Shown: positions 17,145-25,225, counted from the first letter of the stretch. The stretch: 49,833 nt of DNA from Magnetococcales bacterium (GCA_015232365.1 JADFZU010000017.1:1-49833), one strand, 5' to 3'. Numbers and translations: made by a program. The notes: a model not told the origin generated them from the sequence alone.

Positions 17145-17738
17145 CTAATTTTCCGGGGTAAATAGAGCCTGCTCTATATAACCACAGATTAGATGGCCGA
17201 CAAGAATGTGCCCCTCTTGGATACGGGGTGTCAAAGTTGCAGGAATTTTTATGCAGACATCACACAACCCGGCCATTTCACCACCAACTGCACCGGTCAA
17301 ACCAACCACACTAAGATTTTTTTTACGGGCCGCAGCAATGCCACGAATTATGTTTGGGGAGTTACCAGAAGTGGTAATCGCTAAAAACATATCCCCAGAA
17401 CTGCCATTACCCTCAATCTGCCTGGAGAATAGATTCTCATAGCCATAATCATTCCCGATAGCAGTCAAAATTGAACTATCCGTGGTCAGGGCTATCGCTG
17501 GTAGTGATGGACGATCAAAGAAAAACCTGCTAACCAGCTCTCCAGCTATATGTTGTGCATCTGCCGCTGAACCACCGTTGCCTGCAATCAACATCTTACC
17601 ACCGGAACGGTAACAGGAGAGGGCTAGATCACAAGCAGATTGAATGGTCTGCAGACACTCTTTATCATCTAGTATTCGCTGTTTGACATCACGGCTCTCT
17701 TCAATTTGTGCCAGCAAAAATGGCTCTATTTCAGACAT
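17145..17738 (-). CDS. gmhA: phosphoheptose isomerase (SIS domain)
   Basis: 197 residues from the ATG at 17738, preceded by GGAG six bases away; the ATG at 17750 overlaps that ribosome site and is less likely. GmhA converts sedoheptulose 7-phosphate to D-glycero-heptose 7-phosphate, the first step to the LPS inner-core heptose. Family marks: 'GNGGSAADAQHIAGELV', 'TDSSILTAIGNDYGY', 'TTSGNSPNI' and 'QEGHILVGHLIC' with its metal-binding His. It is the first gene of the operon that leads to the RND pump. A SIS paralogue such as DiaA (DnaA binding) is possible because that family is closely related, but the motifs fit GmhA. Confidence 0.85.
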   Translation of the reverse strand: MSEIEPFLLAQIEESRDVKQRILDDKECLQTIQSACDLALSCYRSGGKMLIAGNGGSAADAQHIAGELVSRFFFDRPSLPAIALTTDSSILTAIGNDYGYENLFSRQIEGNGSSGDMFLAITTSGNSPNIIRGIAAARKKNLSVVGLTGAVGGEMAGLCDVCIKIPATLTPRIQEGHILVGHLICGYIEQALFTPEN

Positions 17739-17878
17739 TTTACTCTCCATATACTCTTATTAATATCTCAAAGATGTTGAGGATAACCCACTCAACAGGC
17801 TTGAAGCAACTATTGGGCATTGCTCAAATGCCAACAGGTAGGTGGCAGCCACCCTCTCGTCCACACCAAACTGAGTTT

Positions 17879-17933
17879 AACCAAAATTCGGCAGACGCTC
17901 CCACTTCACTACCCCAAATGCCGAATCTTGGTT
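17879..17933. repeat. inverted repeat, 15-bp arms with one mismatch
   Basis: AACCAAAATTCGGCA at 17879-17893 faces TGCCGAATCTTGGTT at 17919-17933 across a 25-base loop; only one position does not pair. No T run follows, so it is not a standard intrinsic terminator. It lies about 140 bases upstream of gmhA. It could be a protein-binding site pair, an RNA structure in the gmhA leader or a trace of a mobile element. Confidence 0.55.
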
Positions 17934-18324
17934 TAAAGAACAGCCTGCGAATTACATTTTTTTTGTATCAGAAGCATAATTTGATAAATTTTTGAAACCT
18001 TGAATTAAGGATAAAAATTTATTGTCCTTATAGTGTAGCTAACTGTTATTTACTCTAGGCAACTGGTATAGGAATTCCACCAATCTTTCAGTAACTTTCG
18101 TTATTTTTAACAATTTTTAACAATTTTTTTTTACGGTTTTTCTGCTCTTTTTTTCGCCATTATTTGCAAAAATTATCTCATTTATGTAACTTTTGGCACA
18201 GTATTTTACCTTTATTTTTCAAGAAGTTAAAAAAATTTTTTTTCTTTCTTGTCTTCTGCCATAGTTCCATGCAATATATAGCGATCTTGATTCACAAGAC
18301 TCTCGTAGCAATAGAGCCTTTTTC

Positions 18325-18409
18325 TTAACGAATGTTAGAACAAACTGGTTAACGAATTTTAGGCTTGACTGTTAACGAACATTAGATCTACTCTATTAAC
18401 GAATACTAG
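18325..18409 (+). repeat. array of four 14-bp direct repeats, 23-24 bp apart
   Basis: Copies start at 18325, 18349, 18372 and 18396. All share TTAACGAA followed by two or three variable bases and TTAG or CTAG; copies 3 and 4 continue as ATCT. Copy 1 holds a dyad, TAAC-GAAT-GTTA, and the others keep part of it. The array ends 64 bases before the ATG of a 65-aa gene, so it most resembles tandem regulator sites. Iteron-like replication sites are a less likely reading. The repeats are too short and too close for a CRISPR. Confidence 0.75.
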
Positions 18410-18473
18410 ATCTGATTATAAATTAAATTAAATTTTTTTGTAATAGATTGGCTGTAAAAATCCTTGGGGGAAA

Positions 18474-18671
18474 ATGATGACTTATAATGAGGCAGTAGTT
18501 GAAGCTAGAGAAAACGCATCAAAAACATCAAAAAGTTGGTATATATTCAGTGATGGCCAAGAGAACTATCATATTGGCGATAATGCACGACAAATTCCAA
18601 GTACTGCAATCTCAAATGGCTACCACGAACTGCGTGTCACTGCTGTAGTCAACCCGGTATGGCAAGAGTAA
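18474..18671 (+). CDS. 65-residue orphan protein downstream of a repeat array
   Basis: A small soluble protein (64 or 65 residues; two ATG in a row at 18474 and 18477) with a clear ribosome site, TTGGGGGAAA. It has an N-terminal helix ('TYNEAVVEARENAS') and then a beta-rich part with aromatic residues ('KSWYIFSDGQENYHIGDN', 'YHELRVTAVVNPVW'). There is no signal peptide and no cysteine. I do not recognise the family. Four tandem repeats upstream suggest tight regulation. A 10-base-arm hairpin lies about 70 bases after the stop. Confidence 0.6.
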   Translation: MMTYNEAVVEARENASKTSKSWYIFSDGQENYHIGDNARQIPSTAISNGYHELRVTAVVNPVWQE

Positions 18672-19043
18672 CCAACTGCATAAAATCTGTCCTTTTTTCA
18701 CAATATACTAATAAAACTAAGATTTAGAAGATACAAGTTTATACTCCCGCCCTGTGCGGGCTAGTATGGACTGCATCTCCACTCACTAGATAAAAATCAT
18801 TCATACCCATTATAGTTCTATCACAATAGGCTATAAACCAAACCTGTACACCATCTATAGACAAACATGGTAAATATTGAAAATCTTCCAAAAAAATTTA
18901 TGGGATGGGTTTGAGAAGATGACACCACACCCCAATGATGTTTTAGGCACTGCTCCAATAGTTGCACACCAATCATAAAAGGTTTAGTCTGGAAGCTAAA
19001 AGCACAGACAACTATATTTTATAACATATACGGTAATAAACGT
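18672..19043. other. intergenic region with a GC hairpin
   Basis: 372 bases without a credible gene. The only structure I see is a hairpin at 18741-18767: ATACTCCCGC, loop CCTGT, GCGGG-CT-AGTAT. It lacks a T run but may mark the 3' end of the 65-aa gene transcript. The promoter of the ACP-deacetylase-GNAT genes must lie in the right half; I could not pick it with confidence. Confidence 0.5.
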
Positions 19044-19295
19044 ATGGATATGAAGACTTTAACCAGAGTCCATCGTGAAGTTCTCGGAGTGGAACAGTTG
19101 GAACTAACTCCAACAATGACCTCACGCGATGTAGAGAGTTGGGACTCTTTAGCCCAGGTAAAATTGATCATTGCAATTGAACAAGCTTTTAAAATATCTT
19201 TTGATATTGAAGAGTTGACTAATATTAGACATATTGGCGACATGGTCACTTTGATCCAAAAAAAAGGGTGTGAAATTTCGTGGAATGATGAGTGA
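19044..19295 (+). CDS. acyl carrier protein
   Basis: 83 residues with the four-helix carrier-protein pattern. The 4'-phosphopantetheine site is the serine in 'ESWDSLAQVKLIIAIE' (about residue 35), with the usual D-S-L signature and the following helix II. It is a specialised ACP, not the fatty-acid ACP: it is not near fab genes and its helix II is less acidic ('VKLIIAIEQAFKISF'). Carriers like this serve O-antigen, capsule or exopolysaccharide modification and small non-ribosomal pathways. It is the first gene of a coupled trio; its TGA overlaps the next ATG by one base. An alternative start at residue 3 is possible. Confidence 0.85.
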   Translation: MDMKTLTRVHREVLGVEQLELTPTMTSRDVESWDSLAQVKLIIAIEQAFKISFDIEELTNIRHIGDMVTLIQKKGCEISWNDE

Positions 19296-20251
19296 TGAGC
19301 CTCTCCACCAAACTGCCTTTTTTTATCATCATTGATGATGGAGCTTTTCCCAAAGTCCATGGCAACAGAGGGGAGTTGATTCCATTTTCAGCCTATGAGA
19401 CCATTCTTCGTCTTGCAGAAACATTTAATATGCGAATCCCTATCTGCTTTACCATGGGGTACATGGATCTTGGTCGCAGATCTTCACAAACTACCCCACT
19501 GCCTTATGCAGAAAAGTTAATAAAGTTTATCAAAAGAAACGAACACCGCATCGAATTTGGCGAACACGGACTATACCACCGTTTTAAAGAGACCACTTAT
19601 GAGTACTATAATCCAGATACCGACGATGGACCTTCTGAGATTGAACAGCAGCAGAAAATCAAAATAATAGGCGATATTTTCAAAGATATTGGCCGCCCTT
19701 TTCCAACTCTACAGGTTCCCCCTGCCCACGGTTGGCAACCGGGAGTTACCGACCGCTTATACGCCCAAGCCGGTATCCGTGACACTGTCTCCTATCGTTG
19801 GAAAAAATATACTCTCAGCCTCCAGGATTTAACAAATCCCAAACGGCTGTATAAAGGTCTATCATCCTACGCATATATCTGGCCAGACTCTGAATATACC
19901 AACTTCTTTCCCAGGGCAAGCATGGGTATTATAGCCAGTGATTACAACCCTCATGGAAGTCTGTTTACGGAAAAAGTCAAACGCTATATTCAACCTTCGG
20001 CATATCCATACAGACGGCTTCTGCATCGAGCTAAAAATCAATTTGCCGTACACAGCTATATGACCCATATAGCAAATTTTGCCGGACCGGATGCTTTTGA
20101 TTTTTGGTCTGGCCTATTCCGTTGGGTCGAAAATAGCGACCACCTGGTTTTAGCTCATGATAATGAGGAGGCCAAAAGCTTTTACTTGGCACTACCTGGC
20201 TCACTTAAACCGTTCAGTGGACAAAATCAAGCTAATGAAGATGTGTCATGA
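19295..20251 (+). CDS. NodB-like carbohydrate deacetylase homologue
   Basis: 318 residues from the ATG at 19295 (TGATG overlap with the ACP gene); a GTG three bases earlier is also in frame. The fold marks of carbohydrate esterase family 4-like proteins are seen: 'FFIIIDDGAFP' in the place of the TFDDG motif, 'FGEHGLYHRF' as the metal-binding H-x3-H motif, 'VPPAHGW' and a late 'LVLAHDNEE'. So the likely metal ligands (D, H, H) are kept, while the sequence is far from typical NodB. There is no signal peptide, so it probably acts in the cytoplasm on an activated sugar or lipid-linked precursor. It overlaps the GNAT gene by four bases. Confidence 0.7.
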   Translation: MSLSTKLPFFIIIDDGAFPKVHGNRGELIPFSAYETILRLAETFNMRIPICFTMGYMDLGRRSSQTTPLPYAEKLIKFIKRNEHRIEFGEHGLYHRFKETTYEYYNPDTDDGPSEIEQQQKIKIIGDIFKDIGRPFPTLQVPPAHGWQPGVTDRLYAQAGIRDTVSYRWKKYTLSLQDLTNPKRLYKGLSSYAYIWPDSEYTNFFPRASMGIIASDYNPHGSLFTEKVKRYIQPSAYPYRRLLHRAKNQFAVHSYMTHIANFAGPDAFDFWSGLFRWVENSDHLVLAHDNEEAKSFYLALPGSLKPFSGQNQANEDVS

Positions 20252-21111
20252 TCAAAATAAAAAAAGCAACTGATTCTGATTATGTCAAGATTCTCCCGCT
20301 GTTAAAACATTTTACCAACCCTCCGCCTCTGGAGATTATCTTTAAAAACCCCTGGCAGTTGGCTGACAACTATTATGGCTATATTCTAATAGATGATGAA
20401 CAGGTTGTCGGTTATGCCGGGACAATTTTCAGCCGTGTGCCAATCGACAATCAACTGAGAAATTTTTGCAATATCACAACGGTAGTTACTGAAGAGTCCC
20501 ACCGCGATAAGGCGGCCTATCTTTTGATGTCTATCCTCAAACAAGATGGTTGTGTATTTACAAACTTCACCCCATCTCCATCGATAAGGGAGATACTACT
20601 ACATTTAGGGTTTAAAAAGTTCAACCCAAAAGCCAACCTTATTCTTCCCTTGCCTTCACTACACCATTTCAGTTCAAGATACGAGTGGGTTTTTGCTCAT
20701 GAGATGATAGCCCAACATCTTAAAGGGGATAATCTAAAAATCTTTAACGACCATTTGGACTGCCCAAACACCTGTCATGGACTCCTTAAAACTGCGGAAG
20801 GGTCATGTTATTTTCTGGCTAATAGAGTTGATAAAAAAGGTCTGCCGTTTGCAAAAATTCATTATGTCAGCAATGTCGATTTTTTTCTGGACCATATTGG
20901 CAAGATTGCATTCAGGGTTTGCCTCAAGTTATATTGTGTATCCATGCAGGTTAACCAGCACATTCTAGGCACACAACGGACCATACCATGGGCAATCTCA
21001 TACAACCTGCGCCCCAAGCTATTTAAAGCAGATGACCTGAATGAACAACAGATAACGACACTCTACTCCGAAGAGGTACTGCTATTGAGCAAAAACAATA
21101 TTATTGGATAA
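20248..21111 (+). CDS. GNAT-family acyltransferase
   Basis: 287 residues. The N-terminal half (1-150) looks like a GNAT fold: 'IKIKKATDSDYVKILPLL', 'GYILIDDEQVVGYAGTIFS' for beta 3-4, 'ITTVVTEESHRDKAAYLLM' for the acyl-CoA loop region (the usual Q/RxxGxG/A is replaced by SHRDKA), and 'LLHLGFKKF' near its end. The C-terminal half has no recognised family. Coupling by ATGA to the deacetylase and ACP genes suggests the acyl donor could be the acyl-ACP, as in some GNAT relatives. The target is unknown; a sugar amino group freed by the deacetylase would be a consistent guess. Confidence 0.7.
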   Translation: MIKIKKATDSDYVKILPLLKHFTNPPPLEIIFKNPWQLADNYYGYILIDDEQVVGYAGTIFSRVPIDNQLRNFCNITTVVTEESHRDKAAYLLMSILKQDGCVFTNFTPSPSIREILLHLGFKKFNPKANLILPLPSLHHFSSRYEWVFAHEMIAQHLKGDNLKIFNDHLDCPNTCHGLLKTAEGSCYFLANRVDKKGLPFAKIHYVSNVDFFLDHIGKIAFRVCLKLYCVSMQVNQHILGTQRTIPWAISYNLRPKLFKADDLNEQQITTLYSEEVLLLSKNNIIG

Positions 21112-21133
21112 TTGCAGTAAAAACAATGACTCA

Positions 21134-22207
21134 CTAACCAAGATTTTTTGCGATCCATGGACCGATAAGTTTGGCGGCAGGTAGGGGCAGTCGCTTCCAA
21201 AGGTTGATAAATATACGGTATTTTGGATTGTTCGGCGTTAAGTCAGGAATTTTATTCTGACCAACCAAGTGATATTGATAAAAAAGCGGCTCAGGCGTAA
21301 AGCCGTAATACTGTTTAAAAGCAAAAGATCCACTACCCCGCTTGCTACGACCAAAATCAAACCTTGTAACCCCTCGCTCCCGGCTTGCGTGACCCATTAG
21401 ATCCCAATACATAAAATGGGTCGCCCCCAAACGTCTGGCATCCATAGTTCCGCCACCATAGTATGGCAGAACTTCACCCCGAAAATAAAAATTAACCACA
21501 GCCGCCACCGCCCGCCCCTTATGACGGACTACCAGCCCATCACAATCTTTACCAAAAACAGACTTTAACAGACGAAAGTAGTTCCTGGAGAACACTGGAG
21601 TCCCTAGATTGCGCACACTCTCAGAGTAGATATCATAACAGACCCCAGCCAGATCCTGGTCCATCTCACCAACCAGTTGGTTTTTCAACCCTTTACGAAC
21701 CTCAGCCCGCTGTTTTCTGGGGATAGCGGCTAAATTATCCTGCTGATCTGCTGATATTGCTTTAGAGAAAGTACAATATAGATCTTTTGCAGGCCAACCA
21801 ATGGTGCTGGCTCTGCGGTTGCGGCACTCAAGGTGGGCAACACCCATACTATCGGCCATAGAGGCAGCTTCAAGCTCCAGAGCCAGACGAACATCTTCAC
21901 TGCTGGCAGCTACTCCGCCATAGACACAAAAAGGGGTTGAGACCAAGGCATCACCAAACATCAAGCTGCGCTGACGGACCAGAGGCAAAACCCCTTGAAT
22001 CTCTCCATCAACCTCAGCTAGCAGATAGTAGGCCTTATGGCCAAATCCAGCGGTAATTACCCTGCGCCACCCCTCCCGGTGGAAAAAAGTTGCATCCGGG
22101 CAAGAGGTGACAAAATCGTCCCAACGCTGGCCATCTTCATCACCAGCAAGCAGACGCACCACAACCGGGCTTGAGGTATTGGAAGCAACCTCCCGCAATA
22201 AACTCAT
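21134..22207 (-). CDS. FemAB-like protein of the XrtA/PEP-CTERM exopolysaccharide type
   Basis: 357 residues of two GNAT-like units, as in FemAB and the XrtA-associated FemAB relatives: 'DDFVTSCPDATFFHREGWRR', 'ECRNRR', 'KQRAEVRKGLKNQL' and 'FDFGRSKRGSGSFAFKQYYG' (in part). FemX-type proteins add amino acids to peptidoglycan precursors. The EPS-linked branch is always seen with the DUF3473 deacetylase next to it, as here (ATGA overlap). Its real substrate is not established. The last gene of the minus-strand EPS set; it faces the GNAT gene with only 22 bases between stops and no visible terminator. Confidence 0.85.
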   Translation of the reverse strand: MSLLREVASNTSSPVVVRLLAGDEDGQRWDDFVTSCPDATFFHREGWRRVITAGFGHKAYYLLAEVDGEIQGVLPLVRQRSLMFGDALVSTPFCVYGGVAASSEDVRLALELEAASMADSMGVAHLECRNRRASTIGWPAKDLYCTFSKAISADQQDNLAAIPRKQRAEVRKGLKNQLVGEMDQDLAGVCYDIYSESVRNLGTPVFSRNYFRLLKSVFGKDCDGLVVRHKGRAVAAVVNFYFRGEVLPYYGGGTMDARRLGATHFMYWDLMGHASRERGVTRFDFGRSKRGSGSFAFKQYYGFTPEPLFYQYHLVGQNKIPDLTPNNPKYRIFINLWKRLPLPAAKLIGPWIAKNLG

Positions 22208-23130
22208 CCCTCTCCATCCCCGGCAATTTGTCTACTATAGACCCGATCCATCCGATCCCAGACAAAAGTGGATAGCATACCCTGCAGCCGACTCTCCATC
22301 TTGCCTAGATTAAGGTAGTGTCTAAAACGGGTTTTTAGAGAGAGGTTCGGTATCCGTGGCTGTTCAGGATCAAACTCCCATGGGTGGCAATAAAAGACCC
22401 CAGGCTCCCCATCAATACTGTTGACCCGTCGCCATGCCCAGCGAGAAAAAGCGAGAGGAAAAAGACGGAAATAACCACCGCCGCCACAAGGAATACGCCG
22501 TTTAAAGAGTAGAGTAGTTGTAATGGGAACCTCCAAAATCCCTCTCTGCCCTGGAACAACCCCATCTCTGGGATAAAATGGAAAACGTGAAGCACCCGGC
22601 ATGCCGTAGAGGTCATGCTGGACAGGATAGATGCTAGAACTATAAGAGTAACCAACCTCTTTTAGGACATCCAACGCCCACATGGTATCAGGGCCGATTG
22701 AGTATGTAGAGGCACGATAACCGCTAACTTTTTGACCTGAAATATCTTCAAGGATCTCTTTACAAGCCAAAGCATCGACTCGAAACTGCTCAGGGGACTG
22801 GTTAAAAATTCGCACATGGTTCATCCCGTGGCTGGCTACTTCATGGCCTCCAGAAACAATACGCCGGACAAGCTCTGGATAACGTGTTGCTACCCATCCC
22901 AGGATAAAAAAGGTTCCATGCACGCCATTTTTTTCAAAGAGAGCCAACAGACGGTCGGTATTTGCCTCTACCCGGCAAGGCCAGTCAGACCACTGCTCAA
23001 TAGGAATCTGCTTTTCAAAGGCGGCAACCTGAAAATAGTCCTCAACATCCACACTCATTGCATTGGTAACAACCGGCTTGGTAACACCGGATTGGAAAGA
23101 GTTTGATAAGATATTATCTTGTGCTGACAT
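22204..23130 (-). CDS. XrtA-type polysaccharide deacetylase (DUF3473)
   Basis: 308 residues from the ATG at 23130 ('MSAQDNILSN'). The frame is open to 23241, but the longer form would overlap wecB by 128 bases; the chosen start overlaps it by 17. The N-terminus carries 'NAMSVDVEDYFQVAAFE', the hallmark of the EPS-linked deacetylase family. Metal-site residues are D-E at that motif and the H-x3-H in 'SHGMNH'. The C-terminal DUF3473 part has 'FYCHPWEFDPEQP'. It would remove N-acetyl groups from exopolysaccharide units. Part of a coupled series wecB - deacetylase - FemAB. Confidence 0.9.
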   Translation of the reverse strand: MSAQDNILSNSFQSGVTKPVVTNAMSVDVEDYFQVAAFEKQIPIEQWSDWPCRVEANTDRLLALFEKNGVHGTFFILGWVATRYPELVRRIVSGGHEVASHGMNHVRIFNQSPEQFRVDALACKEILEDISGQKVSGYRASTYSIGPDTMWALDVLKEVGYSYSSSIYPVQHDLYGMPGASRFPFYPRDGVVPGQRGILEVPITTTLLFKRRIPCGGGGYFRLFPLAFSRWAWRRVNSIDGEPGVFYCHPWEFDPEQPRIPNLSLKTRFRHYLNLGKMESRLQGMLSTFVWDRMDRVYSRQIAGDGEG

Positions 23131-24250
23131 GTCCAAAACTATCTTGCAAAACAGCAGCAATTCGCAGTGCTGCTCTACCGTCCCAAAACTCTGGAATCCG
23201 CCCGGCTTTACCACCATTTTGCATAATTTCAGCCACGGCACTACGCAGTTTCACCCCGTCTGTACCAACAAGGGTATTGGTACCGGCGGTAACGGTAATT
23301 GGACGTTCCGTATTTTCACGAATAGTTACACAGGGAATTCCTAGAGCAGTAGTCTCCTCCTGGATGCCACCTGAATCGGTTAAAACCAAGCGAGATTTTT
23401 TCATCAAACCCAGCATCTCAAGATAACCAATTGGCGGCAGTACTAGAATATTGCCAGCAGCCAGAGTCCGCTCCAGACCCAGACGTTTGATCTGAGCATT
23501 GGTTCGGGGGTGGACAGGGAAAATCAGGGGAATATCCCGGCTAATAGTTGCTAACTCCTGCAACAGGGGCTCAAGTACATCAGGAGAGTCAACATTAGAA
23601 GGACGGTGTATGGTCAAAAGACCGTAATCGCCAGAGTCTGCAGAAAATTGTGCTGAAGGGGCCAGTTTAGCCAAAACCTCCCCTGGTTCTGGAGATATCG
23701 GCAGCAGACGCAGCAGGGTGTCGATCATGACATTGCCGGTAAAGTGAACCTTGTTGGCGTCTATACCCTCACGAGTTAAATTTTCCAGAGCAACTCTCTC
23801 AGTGATAAATAAAAACTCAGCTAGCTGATCAACCAAAATACGGTTGATCTCTTCAGGCATTGACCGGTCCCAACTCCGAAGCCCTGCCTCAACATGGATA
23901 ATAGGAACCGCCTTTTTTACCCCAACCAAAGCACAAGCAATTGTAGAGTTGACATCACCAACCACCAAAACAGCAGCAGGCCTATTTTTATCAATCACCG
24001 GCTCAAAACGGCACATTATCTCTGCTGTCTGTACTGCATGAGTACCAGAGCCTACGCCAAGATCTATATCCGGTTCGGGAATGTCCAACTGCTTGAAAAA
24101 AGCATCCTTCATGGCAGCATCATAGTGCTGACCAGTGTGGACAAGTAGTGTATCAAGAGGGCTCTCACCACCTCGTAAGGCTGGCAGAATAGCAGCCATT
24201 TTCATAAAGTTAGGCCGCGCCCCAACGACGCAAATAATAGGTGATGACAC
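23114..24250 (-). CDS. wecB: UDP-N-acetylglucosamine 2-epimerase (non-hydrolysing)
   Basis: 378 residues, the normal length. It interconverts UDP-GlcNAc and UDP-ManNAc, supplying ManNAc for surface polysaccharide. Family marks: 'VVGARPNFMKMAAIL', 'HTGQHYD', 'VVGDVNSTIA', 'HVEAGLRSWDRSMPEEINR', 'TIHRPSNVD', 'PVHPRT' and 'LTDSGGIQEE' with 'RENTERPIT'. The start is the GTG at 24250, since the conserved GARPN motif lies only ten residues in. It is followed directly by the deacetylase gene (17-base overlap) and preceded, 48 bases upstream, by the CpsD-like kinase. Confidence 0.93.
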   Translation of the reverse strand: MSSPIICVVGARPNFMKMAAILPALRGGESPLDTLLVHTGQHYDAAMKDAFFKQLDIPEPDIDLGVGSGTHAVQTAEIMCRFEPVIDKNRPAAVLVVGDVNSTIACALVGVKKAVPIIHVEAGLRSWDRSMPEEINRILVDQLAEFLFITERVALENLTREGIDANKVHFTGNVMIDTLLRLLPISPEPGEVLAKLAPSAQFSADSGDYGLLTIHRPSNVDSPDVLEPLLQELATISRDIPLIFPVHPRTNAQIKRLGLERTLAAGNILVLPPIGYLEMLGLMKKSRLVLTDSGGIQEETTALGIPCVTIRENTERPITVTAGTNTLVGTDGVKLRSAVAEIMQNGGKAGRIPEFWDGRAALRIAAVLQDSFGHVSTR

Positions 24251-24298
24251 GCGTATTAACCAAGAAAAATAGGTTAGTGTTGCTATTGGCTGGTTAAA

Positions 24299-25201
24299 TT
24301 ACAATCCCAACAACCGTTTAATAAAACTCTTACCACCGCCAGAACTTTTTTTGCCTCGTTTGTTATCATCAGTGGCACCATAACCGCCATAACCGCCATA
24401 GCCACCGTAACCACCATAGCCACCGTAACCGCCGTAACCACCATAACCGCCATAACCGCCATAACCGCCATAACCGTAGTAGTAATAGCCGCCACGTCCA
24501 CGTCTACGGGTCTTATTTAACACCAAGCCGACAATATCAAGATCTTCTAGCTGCCCCAACGCATCTTTTACAGCATTTTGCGGGGTATGCTCCGCTTCTA
24601 TTACCAAAACAATCTGCCCCATGGTTCTGGCTAGCTCCCGAGACTCTGTGGTAAGAAGCAGTGGTGGAGAGTCAAACACAACAATTCGGTTAGGGTCCTG
24701 CATCATTTTTTTCAGCAATATCCGCATACTTTCGCTTGCTAGGAGTTCAGTAGCGTGGTGATGCCTGCGCCCTGAAGGCAGAATCATAAGTTTTGGCACA
24801 TTGGTTCGAATTACCGCCTCGGTATAGTCAGAAATCTTCCCCATTAAACAGTCAATCAGGCCCACTTTTGATTTAAAACCAAGAATTCTACTTACGGATG
24901 GTTTTGCCACATCTCCATCAACCAGCAGCACCGTAGAGTCCATCTCTGCAGCCAAACTCATAGCAAGGTTGATTGCAGTAAAAGTCTTGCCCTCTTTCGG
25001 GAAAGCACTTGTCACCATAATCAATTTTTTTGGTTTATTAACGTTTACCTCGCCCTGGCTGGCTTTTAAGAGCAGAGGCCGCTTAATCACCCGGTACTCC
25101 TCAGCAACCACACTCCTACCGGTATCAGGGGTCAGAATCCCCTTGGCACGAAGCTTTTCAAAATCCAATAGTACTTTTTTTCGGACCAACGCTTCGGACA
25201 T
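24299..25201 (-). CDS. CpsD/CapB-type bacterial tyrosine kinase with a (YGG)10 tail
   Basis: 300 residues from an ATG with GGAG eight bases upstream. It is the cytoplasmic BY-kinase half of an EPS polymerisation control pair (partner: the Wzz-like protein encoded next). Walker A 'SAFPKEGKT', A' 'LLVDGDVAKPS' and B 'IVVFDSPPLLL' are intact. The C-terminal tail, where such kinases carry the tyrosine autophosphorylation cluster, is extreme: YYYY, then ten YGG units and YGA (15 Tyr in about 40 residues), then a basic, Ser/Gly-rich end. Phosphorylation of this tail would switch binding to the membrane partner. Usual tails have 4-7 Tyr, mixed with other residues. Confidence 0.9.
   Translation of the reverse strand: MSEALVRKKVLLDFEKLRAKGILTPDTGRSVVAEEYRVIKRPLLLKASQGEVNVNKPKKLIMVTSAFPKEGKTFTAINLAMSLAAEMDSTVLLVDGDVAKPSVSRILGFKSKVGLIDCLMGKISDYTEAVIRTNVPKLMILPSGRRHHHATELLASESMRILLKKMMQDPNRIVVFDSPPLLLTTESRELARTMGQIVLVIEAEHTPQNAVKDALGQLEDLDIVGLVLNKTRRRGRGGYYYYGYGGYGGYGGYGGYGGYGGYGGYGGYGGYGGYGATDDNKRGKKSSGGGKSFIKRLLGL
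24380..24472 (-). repeat. 9-bp coding minisatellite (Tyr-Gly-Gly codons)
   Basis: Ten tandem 9-base units of the type TAT-GGC-GGT (seen as ATAACCGCC on the plus strand), with synonymous changes (TAC, GGT/GGC), plus the first base triplet of an eleventh. It encodes the YGG tail of the tyrosine kinase. Units that are identical at both ends and diverged in the middle point to repeat expansion and contraction without frame loss. Confidence 0.9.
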
Positions 25202-25225
25202 ATATTCTACTCCAAAAGATCCCTG

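Larger units (their letters stand above)
17739..18473. other. long AT-rich intergenic region with repeats
   Basis: 735 bases without a credible gene; a 95-residue plus-strand frame from 17708 looks random and overlaps gmhA antisense. Present here: an inverted repeat at 17879-17933, an A/T-dominated stretch at 18080-18260 with repeated 'TTTTTAACAATTTT', and a four-copy repeat array at 18325-18409. A TATAAA at 18417-18422 could be a -10 element for the 65-aa gene, with no good -35. The composition is typical of regions bound by H-NS-like proteins. Confidence 0.6.

Noticed and set aside
17708-17995. 95-aa plus-strand open frame upstream of gmhA
   Set aside because: Overlaps the gmhA start antisense, has no ribosome site and a random-looking translation.
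18190-18215. sigma-54 promoter at TTGGCACAGTATTTTACC
   Set aside because: TGGCAC fits the -24 box, but the GC of the -12 box is missing at the required distance.
18325-18409. CRISPR array
   Set aside because: Repeats are 14 bases with about 10-base spacers, too short for a CRISPR, and no cas genes are in the window.
24380-24472. non-coding minisatellite or CRISPR-like tandem repeat
   Set aside because: The 9-mers are in frame and encode the tail of an intact tyrosine kinase gene.
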